Origin: an uncultured Brevibacterium sp.
GTDB taxonomy: Bacteria > Actinomycetota > Actinomycetes > Actinomycetales > Brevibacteriaceae
Reading direction: 5' to 3'
DNA: 6,839 nt
NCBI GenBank assembly: GCA_902489185.1
Contig: CABTZC010000115.1
Span: 1 to 6,839 of the forward strand
Under the pieces are notes generated by a model. That model saw only the letters and a list, made by a program, of their open reading frames with translations, did not search any database and had not been told where the DNA came from. This document shows, piece after piece, positions 1 to 5,133 of this stretch; the first letter of the stretch is position 1, and every line of letters begins with the position of its first letter. Made by a program: the position numbers and the translations under genes.

Positions 1-341
1 ACGATTTCCCACCAGCGTCCCTGGTGAGGAGCGTCCGGGGTGCCTTCGTAGATCACCTGAGTGGCACCCGCGGCCAAGGGGCCGTAGGTGACGTAGGTGT
101 GGCCGGTGATCCAGCCGATGTCGGCCGTACACCAGAACACATCGGTCTCTGGTTTGATGTCGAACACGGCGCGCATGGTGTAGGTGGCTTGCGTGAGGTA
201 CCCGCCGGACGTGTGCAGGATTCCCTTGGGCTTGCCTGTAGTGCCCGAGGTGTATAGGACAAAGAGCGGATTCTCCGCTTCGAAGAATTCGGGGGTGTGA
301 GTGGTGGGCTGGTCGCCCACAACGACGTGGAACCACTGGAC
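1..341 (-). pseudogene. acsA: Acetyl-CoA synthetase, central ATP-binding fragment, inverted and broken at both ends
   Basis: Read on the minus strand from about 341 to 1 this is an uninterrupted frame of about 113 codons that matches the middle of AMP-forming acetyl-CoA synthetase (acetate + ATP + CoA to acetyl-CoA, cytoplasmic). Visible family landmarks, in order, are GDQPTTHTPEFFEAENPLF, the phosphate-binding A3 motif LYTSGTTGKPKG, HTSGGYLTQATYT, FWCTADIGWITGHTYVTYGP, YEGTPDAPHQG and RWWEIV at the window edge. The N-terminal part of the enzyme, which should precede WFH, is not found to the right of 341; that sequence instead starts the C-terminal half on the opposite strand. There are no frameshifts or stops, so the piece has not decayed: it is only misoriented. 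It is cut on the right by the inversion joint and on the left by the window. Family assignment is very secure. Whether the break exists in the cell or only in the assembly cannot be decided here. Confidence 0.9.
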
Positions 342-1223
342 GCAGCCCCCACCGCAATCCGCACCGTCATGAAGTGGGGCGAAGAAATTCCACAGAAGTA
401 CGACCTGTCCAGCCTGCGTCTGCTGGGGTCCGTGGGCGAACCCATTAACCCCGAAGCGTGGACGTGGTACCGCCGCGTCATTGGCCGCGACGAACTGCCC
501 ATCATGGACACGTGGTGGCAGACCGAAACCGGTGCGCACATGATCGCACCTCTGCCCGGTGTCACCGCGCTGAAGCCTGGTTCCGCACAAACACCGCTTC
601 CCGGAATTACCGTGGAAGTCGTGGATGACAATGGCGAAAAGATCGGTCCTAACCAGGTGGGTCTGCTGGTCATCAAAGAACCGTGGCCGTCGATGGCACG
701 CACCGTCTACGGCGACCCGGAACGCTTCAAAGAAACCTACTGGTCCCGTTTCGACGGCATGTACTTCGCCGGCGACGGCGCCCGCTACGACGAAGATGGC
801 GACATCTGGTTCCTGGGTCGCGTCGACGACGTGATGAACGTATCCGGGCACCGCCTGTCCACCACGGAAATCGAATCTGCACTGGTCAGCCACCCATCGG
901 TTGCCGAGGCCGCAGTCGTGGGTGCCACGGACGAAACGACCGGCCAGGCAGTTATCGGGTTCGTCATTCTGCGCGGTAGTGCACAAGACTCTGACTCAAT
1001 CGAACAGGAACTCCGCGCCCACGTGGGCCAGGAAATCGGCCCCATCGCCAAACCTAAACGCGTGTACATCGTGGACGAACTGCCCAAAACACGCTCCGGG
1101 AAGATCGTGCGCCGACTCCTGAAGAACCTCGCCGAAAACCGCGAAGCCGGCGACGCATCAACCCTGGCAGACGCCTCGGTCATGGATGCGATCGCAGCGT
1201 CGGTCAACCGTGACAAAAAATAA
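297..1223 (+). CDS. acsA: Acetyl-CoA synthetase, C-terminal half (partial, 5' part replaced by inverted sequence)
   Basis: This open frame ends at TAA 1221-1223 and carries the C-terminal half of AMP-forming acetyl-CoA synthetase. True similarity begins around 345 with APTAIRTVMKWGEE. Next come LGSVGEPINPEAW, the adenylate-binding DTWWQTETG, the hinge and CoA-domain region FAGDGARYDEDGDIWFLGR then VDDVMNVSGHRLSTTEIE, and PKTRSGKIVRRLLK near the end. The lysine of SGK (codon 1101-1103) is the adenylation-step lysine that acetyltransferases modify in other bacteria. The GTG at 297 only opens the frame: the first 16 codons after it are antisense to the inverted central segment, and there is no ribosome site, so it is unlikely to be a genuine start. 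On its own this piece lacks the A3 ATP-binding motif and would not be an active synthetase. The family call is near certain; the gene structure is either a real inversion or an assembly artefact. Confidence 0.92.
   Translation: MSGGLVAHNDVEPLDAAPTAIRTVMKWGEEIPQKYDLSSLRLLGSVGEPINPEAWTWYRRVIGRDELPIMDTWWQTETGAHMIAPLPGVTALKPGSAQTPLPGITVEVVDDNGEKIGPNQVGLLVIKEPWPSMARTVYGDPERFKETYWSRFDGMYFAGDGARYDEDGDIWFLGRVDDVMNVSGHRLSTTEIESALVSHPSVAEAAVVGATDETTGQAVIGFVILRGSAQDSDSIEQELRAHVGQEIGPIAKPKRVYIVDELPKTRSGKIVRRLLKNLAENREAGDASTLADASVMDAIAASVNRDKK
318..345. other. Inversion joint inside acsA
   Basis: To the left of this stretch the minus strand codes for the Acs segment that normally starts near the W-W/F-H-D-V-V region. 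To the right the plus strand codes for the segment that starts at APTAIR. The joint cannot be fixed to one base because both reading directions stay partly plausible across it. The minus strand gives V-Q-W-F-H-V-V-V-G. The plus strand gives N-D-V-x-x-L-x-x-A-P-T, which resembles the family pattern Y-x-V-x-x-L-Y-T-A-P-T. Such ambiguity is expected if the two breakpoints share a short inverted homology. No transposase, target duplication or long inverted repeat is visible within the window. Confidence 0.8.
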
Positions 1224-1265
1224 ACCCAGCATTCACGTTGGTTTCAGCACAAAATCAGGCGCAGT

Positions 1266-1295
1266 TTCACCTCGGGAGTAAATAGCGCATATCCT
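1266..1295 (+). promoter_or_regulatory. Candidate promoter for the holin-like membrane protein gene
   Basis: A TTCACC hexamer (1266-1271) and a TATCCT hexamer (1290-1295) are separated by 18 bases, which suits a housekeeping sigma factor. Transcription would start near 1302 and give a leader of about 37 bases before the ATG at 1339. The acsA to 1339 gap is 115 bases with no strong terminator, so readthrough from acsA is also possible. This is pattern matching by eye only. Confidence 0.3.
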
Positions 1296-1338
1296 TGAAA
1301 AAGAAAATCTCTAGAAGCCTTCTGCAGGAGGACACTCC

Positions 1339-1746
1339 ATGACCGAACGGTCCCTGTCTCAGCTCATCCAAGACATCAAGGATGATAGTCAAGCCCTGGC
1401 GCAAGAGGAACTCGCTCTGGCGAAGACCGAAGCACAGGCCGGTGCCAAGAACCTGGGAATCGGTGGAGGGCTCGCCGTTGCGGCCCTGTTCCTTCTGTTC
1501 CTGTCGAGCTTCATGGCAATTTTCGCTCTCTCTGCTGTTTTCCACGAGGTCGCGAACCTGCCTTGGTGGGCAAGCTTCCTCATCGTGTTCGGAATCCTCG
1601 TTGTCATTGCAGGAATCCTGGTGGGAGTGGCAATTCCGCTCTTCAAGAAGGGCAACCCCACGCCTACCGCTGCGATCGACCGCGGAAAGTCTGTCAAGGA
1701 CGCTATTCTGCGCGCCCTGAAGAACCCCACCGGTCCGCGTTACTAA
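1339..1746 (+). CDS. Phage-holin-family (DUF1469-like) two-helix membrane protein
   Basis: This is a 135-residue protein of unknown function that fits the actinobacterial family called 'phage holin family' (DUF1469, Phage_holin_3_6). Residues 1-38 are a charged, probably helical N-terminus with alternating acidic and basic residues (SLSQLIQDIKDD, then EELALAKTEAQAG). Two hydrophobic helices follow, at about 41-68 and 77-102, joined by a short loop containing HEVANLPWW. The tail is short and basic, ending in TGPRY. The family name does not imply lysis: chromosomal members are common in actinobacteria, there is no endolysin nearby, and a holin role here is unsupported. The ATG is firmly set by AGGAGG at 1326-1331, seven bases upstream. 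A member next to acs is a recurring actinobacterial arrangement (I recall Rv3669 near acs Rv3667), which suggests an envelope housekeeping role, but that is inference. Confidence 0.8.
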   Translation: MTERSLSQLIQDIKDDSQALAQEELALAKTEAQAGAKNLGIGGGLAVAALFLLFLSSFMAIFALSAVFHEVANLPWWASFLIVFGILVVIAGILVGVAIPLFKKGNPTPTAAIDRGKSVKDAILRALKNPTGPRY

Positions 1747-1752
1747 CATCTG

Positions 1753-1807
1753 ACAGCGAAAGCGAGCTTGACGACACGTCACAAGACGTCAAGCTCGCTT
1801 TCGCTGT
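1753..1807. terminator. Bidirectional hairpin terminator with a perfect 21-bp stem
   Basis: The left arm 1753-1773 (begins ACAGCGAAAGCG) and right arm 1787-1807 (ends CGCTTTCGCTGT) are perfectly complementary over 21 base pairs, with a 13-base loop at 1774-1786. The hairpin fills nearly the whole 62-base gap between two convergent genes. It starts six bases after the membrane-protein stop, and its other foot abuts the Nudix stop codon at 1809. There is no long T-run on either side, so it is not a textbook intrinsic terminator, but its position and stability fit a shared terminator for both directions. Confidence 0.8.
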
Positions 1808-1808
1808 T

Positions 1809-2501
1809 TCACACATCAATGTGCATATACGTGCGGTCGTCCCAGTCGGTGGCCCACCCCAGCTCACTGAGCGCAAAGTCCAACAGCCCCGCTGTGAAAC
1901 CCCAAATCTGCAGAACACCCACATCAAACACCGGCGACGTGTACGCCCGGTTCGCCGGGTAGAAAACCCCTCGGTTCGCCGGCGCCACCAAATCCGCGAC
2001 CGAAACCCTGTACACCCGCGTCGATTCCGCCGTGTCCACGACTCTCACCGGCCCCGGTTGTGTCCACACGCCCACCACGGGCGTGACACTATGCCGACTC
2101 ACGGGCACGGCAATCGGATCGATCTGCGTCAGCACCTCCACCGACTCAGGCTCAACCCCCACCTCTTCACGCGCCTCCCGCAACGCGGCCGCAACAGCTG
2201 AGGCGTCCTCGGGATCCTTCTTCCCACCGGGAAACGCCGGCTGCCCCGCGTGCTGACGCAGGGTCGCTGCACGCTGCAAGATCAGCACGTCTACATCTGC
2301 CACGCCGAGGTCGTCCAACCTGGCGACCTCCCGTTTGCCTGCCAGCGTTCTGGGTTTCTGCCCGCGGGCGAACAGCATGAGCACCGCGGCATCGCGTAAT
2401 TCGGACCCACCTCGGGCCAGGCGAGCACCCAACCAGTGCGGTTCGGTAATGGTCGTAGGCAGCGCGCTCAGTAGCGAACGCAAGTGCGCGTCGTCAGTCA
2501 A
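1809..2501 (-). CDS. Nudix CoA pyrophosphatase (NudL/NUDT7-like)
   Basis: This 230-residue protein is predicted to cleave CoA or acyl-CoA to 3',5'-ADP and (acyl-)phosphopantetheine, using Mg or Mn. The CoA-type Nudix signature is clear. VLILQRAATLRQHAGQPAFPGG (residues 73-93) matches the UPF0035 pattern upstream of the box, and residues 92-116 form the Nudix box, including GGKKDPEDAS and the metal-binding REAREEVGV. The spacing from GG to REAREE is slightly longer than the classical box, as in E. coli NudL. The start is TTG (2499-2501), lying inside the end of nth, with an 8-base overlap and a G-rich stretch (GGGTGGGA) as a weak ribosome site, so translational coupling to nth is likely. An internal start is possible but would trim little. 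A CoA-Nudix gene near nth also occurs in mycobacteria (Rv3672c). The family call is strong; the exact substrate is inferred. Confidence 0.9.
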   Translation of the reverse strand: MTDDAHLRSLLSALPTTITEPHWLGARLARGGSELRDAAVLMLFARGQKPRTLAGKREVARLDDLGVADVDVLILQRAATLRQHAGQPAFPGGKKDPEDASAVAAALREAREEVGVEPESVEVLTQIDPIAVPVSRHSVTPVVGVWTQPGPVRVVDTAESTRVYRVSVADLVAPANRGVFYPANRAYTSPVFDVGVLQIWGFTAGLLDFALSELGWATDWDDRTYMHIDV

Positions 2502-3255
2502 AATCCCACCCGCCTTCTGGGTAGGTCAGACCGTATGTAAACAGTGACGCGGCCGTGTGCTCATCGAGCTCGCCCTCACCGTAGCTGGGGCACAGATTCG
2601 CGATTGGGCACGCGCCACACGCGGGCCTGCGCGCGTGACAGATCCGGCGCCCCATGAAGATCAGGCGATGCGACACCAAGGTGAGGTCCCGCGGGTCATA
2701 GAGGTCCTGTAAGTCCGCTTCGACTTTGAGCGGGTCGGTGTGGGTGGTGAAACCCATGCGGCGAGCAAGCCGTCCAACGTGCGTGTCTACGGTTAATCCA
2801 GGAGTGTCGAACGCATTGCCCAACACCACATTCGCAGTCTTCACACCCACTCCCGGAAGTTTGACCAGTTCCTTTTGTGTGCGGGGCACCTCACCGTCAT
2901 ACAGCTCGACTAGCTGAATGGCCAAGGCGATGATATTTGCCGCTTTAGAACGGAAGAAACCAGTGGGGCGAATGATCGCTTCAACATCTTCACGTGTGGC
3001 CGCCGCCAATGTGTGCGCGCTGGGATAGCGCGCAAACAGTTCCGGCGTCACTTGGTTCACCCGCACGTCCGTTGTTTGCGCTGACAGCACCGTGGCTATG
3101 AGCAGCTCAAACGGGTTCGTAAAGTCAAGCTCCGCTCGAGCATCCGGAAACACCTGTGCAAGGATCCTGTCAATCTTGCGCGCACGACGCACTTTCGCGA
3201 GACGTGTTTCCTTTGCAAACTGGCGTCGCTTTCTAGCAGGAATGACTGACTTCAC
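2494..3255 (-). CDS. nth: Endonuclease III (DNA glycosylase/AP lyase)
   Basis: This is a base-excision-repair enzyme that removes oxidised pyrimidines and nicks abasic sites. In the 253-residue product the helix-hairpin-helix LPGVGVKTA (133-141) carries the catalytic Lys139. VDTHVGRLARR supplies the catalytic Asp157. C206, C213, C216 and C222 form the C-x6-C-x2-C-x5-C [4Fe-4S] loop. The N-terminal core FTNPFELLIATVLSAQTTD is also typical. It is about 40 residues longer than the E. coli enzyme. The extra N-terminal part, including ETRLAKVRRARKIDRILAQ, resembles the mycobacterial Nth N-terminus, which supports the upstream GTG start at 3253-3255. A G-rich run (GGGGGA) sits directly against that GTG with almost no spacing, so the exact start is less certain than the gene. 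It is divergent from the crp-like gene and overlaps the downstream Nudix gene by eight bases. Confidence 0.97.
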   Translation of the reverse strand: MKSVIPARKRRQFAKETRLAKVRRARKIDRILAQVFPDARAELDFTNPFELLIATVLSAQTTDVRVNQVTPELFARYPSAHTLAAATREDVEAIIRPTGFFRSKAANIIALAIQLVELYDGEVPRTQKELVKLPGVGVKTANVVLGNAFDTPGLTVDTHVGRLARRMGFTTHTDPLKVEADLQDLYDPRDLTLVSHRLIFMGRRICHARRPACGACPIANLCPSYGEGELDEHTAASLFTYGLTYPEGGWDFD

Positions 3256-3348
3256 TCCCCCAGCTTATGCAATGCGAAGATCAGAAGTGCGAAAAACTTG
3301 CCCAGGTGCACTGACTCTTACCTTGAAAAGAAAGCTACAAATCGCCTG

Positions 3349-3371
3349 TTGAGGTGTGACAAGCGCCTCAA
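3349..3371. repeat. Short inverted repeat and CRP-like half-site upstream of the Crp/GlxR gene
   Basis: TTGAGG (3349-3354) and CCTCAA (3366-3371) form a perfect 6-bp inverted repeat with 11 bases between them. Inside it TGTGA (3355-3359) is a perfect CRP/GlxR half-site. Six bases further on, where the consensus would have TCACA, the sequence is CCTCA (three of five matches). It overlaps the candidate -35 of the regulator gene, so binding there would be expected to repress. GlxR regulates its own gene in Corynebacterium; that this site does so here is inference. Confidence 0.3.
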
Positions 3372-3383
3372 AACCGGTAGGTT
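3356..3383 (+). promoter_or_regulatory. Candidate promoter of the crp/glxR-like gene
   Basis: GTGACA (3356-3361) and TAGGTT (3378-3383) are separated by 16 bases. Initiation would fall near 3390, leaving a leader of about 27 bases with GGAGG at 3406-3410, six bases before the GTG start. The whole divergent region 3256-3416 is 161 bases. I could not find an equally good promoter for nth on the other strand. Confidence 0.35.
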
Positions 3384-3416
3384 TGTACCAAGGACATTTT
3401 CACACGGAGGTAGATA

Positions 3417-4094
3417 GTGGACATCGAAGTCGTCCGCAATGCGACCTTGTTCGCCGGACTAGATGAAGAATCGACCAGCGCCCTCATGAAGTTCATGAAA
3501 CCACGTAGCATCCGCCGTGGCACCCCTCTTTTCCATGAAGGAGACAGTGGAGACGAGCTCTACATCGTATCCACTGGAAAACTCAAGGTGGGTCGCGAAT
3601 CATCTGACGGACGCGAAAACCTGTTGTCAGTTGTGGGCCCCGGCGAAATCATCGGTGAACTCGCTCTGTTCGATCCGGGCCCGCGTTCATCCACGGTGAC
3701 CGCTGTGTCGCAGTCGGAAGTTCTGAGCCTCAAGCACGAAGACCTTCTCAGCTGGCTTCAGGAACGCCCTCAGGCCGCAATGAACCTGTTGAAGGCACTG
3801 GCACAGCGTCTGCGTCGCACCAACGAAACTGTAGGCGACCTGGTGTTTTCCGACGTTCCTGGGCGTGTGGCCAAGGCCATTCTTGACATGAAGAACCGCT
3901 TTGGAAAGCCTGCGCCTGACGGCATTTTGGTACCTCACGACCTCACTCAGGAAGAACTTGCTCAGCTTGTTGGCGCTTCACGTGAAACAGTGAACAAGGC
4001 ACTAGCCGACTTTGCTGAACGTCGTTGGATTCGCCTCGAAGGCCGTTCGGTTGTCATCTTGGATCTGGAACGCCTGACTCACCGCGCACACTAA
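3417..4094 (+). CDS. glxR: Crp/Fnr-family transcription regulator (GlxR/Crp orthologue)
   Basis: This 225-residue regulator is expected to bind cAMP and act as a dimer on TGTGA-N6-TCACA-like sites. Residues 1-115 are a cyclic-nucleotide-binding beta-roll: GDELYIVSTGKLKVGR, DGRENLL, and the phosphate-binding cassette GELALFDPGPRSSTV (80-94), including the E81 and R90 positions. Residues 120-140 are the dimer helix, with RLRRTNETVGDL. The winged helix follows, with recognition region LTQEELAQLVGASRETVNKALADF (about 176-199). DVPGRVAKAIL and the recognition helix closely match what I recall of Corynebacterium GlxR and mycobacterial Crp (Rv3676). The start is GTG 3417-3419, set by GGAGG six bases upstream. 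The gene is monocistronic: it has its own promoter region and ends 22 bases before a strong terminator. Orthology to GlxR is strong; ligand and regulon are inferred from family knowledge. Confidence 0.95.
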   Translation: MDIEVVRNATLFAGLDEESTSALMKFMKPRSIRRGTPLFHEGDSGDELYIVSTGKLKVGRESSDGRENLLSVVGPGEIIGELALFDPGPRSSTVTAVSQSEVLSLKHEDLLSWLQERPQAAMNLLKALAQRLRRTNETVGDLVFSDVPGRVAKAILDMKNRFGKPAPDGILVPHDLTQEELAQLVGASRETVNKALADFAERRWIRLEGRSVVILDLERLTHRAH

Positions 4095-4116
4095 ACACGC
4101 TCATACTGAACATCTG

Positions 4117-4159
4117 CGGCGCGTGCCTGGCCACTGTGCGAGGCACGCGCCGTGTTTTT
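4117..4159 (+). terminator. Rho-independent terminator of the crp/glxR-like gene
   Basis: CGGCGCGTGCCT (4117-4128) pairs perfectly with AGGCACGCGCCG (4141-4152) around a 12-base loop. It is followed by TGTTTTT and then a second T-rich stretch (CTTTTGTTTT). It starts 22 bases after the stop codon. This is the clearest intrinsic terminator in the window. It separates the regulator from the next plus-strand gene, whose own promoter I could not identify in 4160-4252. Confidence 0.92.
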
Positions 4160-4267
4160 GCGCTTTTGTTTTCCTACGGGGAATCACACTGTGGACACTC
4201 ATTCCGTATTCGTGGAACGTGTACGTACCATGAAGGCACTGATCGTCCACGTGAGGAGAGAGAGGCA

Positions 4268-5074
4268 ATGAAGCCACATATCCGCGTGACAGCCAACAAC
4301 CCGTCCCCTATGACACTCGACGGAACAAACTCGTACATTGTGCCGTCGAGCGACCTGAGCACTGTCGCCCTGATCGATCCGGGCCCTGAGCTCAGCTCGC
4401 ACAAACAAGCACTCGAAAACGCGGTCGACTGTGCCACGCTCACGGCTATCGTGCTCACCCACCACCACGCCGACCACTCCGAAATGCTGGCCACCGCACA
4501 TGAGTGGGCCCCAGGCGTGCCCATTTACGCAGTCGATGAAGCCTTCGCAAAGGGAGCGCCAGCCCTGACGTCATTGCAACCAGAAGGCCACGTCATTGAG
4601 TTCGGATCACACGAAAGCGACCGCCTCACACTCATTCCCACACCCGGGCACACCACAGACTCCATCAGCGTGCTCCACGGAAACACTCTGTTTTCTGGCG
4701 ACACCATCCTGGGTGAAGGCACCACCGTCATCATGTACCCGGAAGGTTCAGTTGGACAGTACTTAGATTCCATGAATCGAATTTCGGAGTTGGTCAACCA
4801 GACGGTAGATGTCATCCAACCAGCCCACGGACCCACCATCGACAACCCCCGGGCTGTTGTTGACTACTACATTTCGCACCGCAACGAACGCCTCAAACAG
4901 GTAAGCGAAGCCGTTGAGCGGGTGGGCCAGATCGAAACTGACGCCACCGGAGGAATCTCGCAAGAGTACGCCGGCCGAGTCGCCGACCTCGTCTACGCAG
5001 ACGTGCCTCAGAAACTACGCCCCGCTGTATTGTCGTCCGTGTCGGCGCAACTGGAGTACCTGCTGGAAGGCTAG
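4268..5074 (+). CDS. Metallo-beta-lactamase-fold hydrolase, LACTB2-like
   Basis: This 268-residue cytoplasmic metallo-hydrolase has no signal peptide. The metal-binding set is complete: H-x-H-x-D-H in THHHADHSE (H65, H67, D69, H70), GH at 127-128, SGD with D145, and PAHGP with H187. The N-terminal TLDGTNSYIV and IDPGP (36-40) and a helical, winged-helix-like C-terminus (about 195-268) place it with the LACTB2/Rv3677c type. Human LACTB2 is an endoribonuclease, but the substrate of bacterial members is not established, so I give no specific reaction. The frame is open further upstream to 4025, overlapping the regulator and its terminator. The ATG at 4268 is preferred because GAGGAG (4253-4258) precedes it by nine bases and the homologous N-terminus begins here. 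In M. tuberculosis the homologue, as I recall, lies on the strand opposite to crp; here it is on the same strand. Confidence 0.9.
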   Translation: MKPHIRVTANNPSPMTLDGTNSYIVPSSDLSTVALIDPGPELSSHKQALENAVDCATLTAIVLTHHHADHSEMLATAHEWAPGVPIYAVDEAFAKGAPALTSLQPEGHVIEFGSHESDRLTLIPTPGHTTDSISVLHGNTLFSGDTILGEGTTVIMYPEGSVGQYLDSMNRISELVNQTVDVIQPAHGPTIDNPRAVVDYYISHRNERLKQVSEAVERVGQIETDATGGISQEYAGRVADLVYADVPQKLRPAVLSSVSAQLEYLLEG

Positions 5075-5133
5075 CCCCGCTCACGAGCCCACCCCACCAG
5101 CCAACTCACACCTCGGTGGGGCTCGACGGGGCT
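5073..5133. terminator. Imperfect GC-rich hairpin between convergent genes
   Basis: AGCCCCG (5073-5079) pairs with CGGGGCT (5127-5133). Inside it CGAGCCC-ACC (5084-5093) pairs with GGTGGGGCTCG (5115-5125) with one bulged base, leaving a loop of about 21 bases. The hairpin overlaps the stop codon of the plus-strand hydrolase and the last codons of the minus-strand Nudix-fold gene. There is no T-run. A shared terminator for the two converging transcripts is plausible from position and pairing. Confidence 0.5.

Noticed and set aside
53..703. A long minus-strand open frame crossing the joint, 216 codons
   Set aside because: It is out of frame with the Acs fragment on that strand and antisense to the C-terminal Acs coding sequence; its residues show no family pattern.
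1225..1250. Possible terminator after acsA (AAACC near 1222-1226 with GGTTT near 1239-1243)
   Set aside because: Only about five base pairs and no T-run; too weak to call.
1339..1746. Prophage or lysis cassette suggested by the holin-like protein
   Set aside because: The family is common in actinobacterial chromosomes, and there is no endolysin, integrase or other phage gene in the window.
4025..4267. Upstream extension of the metallo-hydrolase frame
   Set aside because: It would overlap the crp-like gene and its terminator, adds 81 residues unlike the family, and a good ribosome site precedes the ATG at 4268.
4160..4267. Promoter for the metallo-hydrolase gene
   Set aside because: TGGACA (4192-4197) and TACCAT (4226-4231) were considered, but no pair has suitable spacing. 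A small palindrome GTACGTAC near 4221-4228 has no obvious role.
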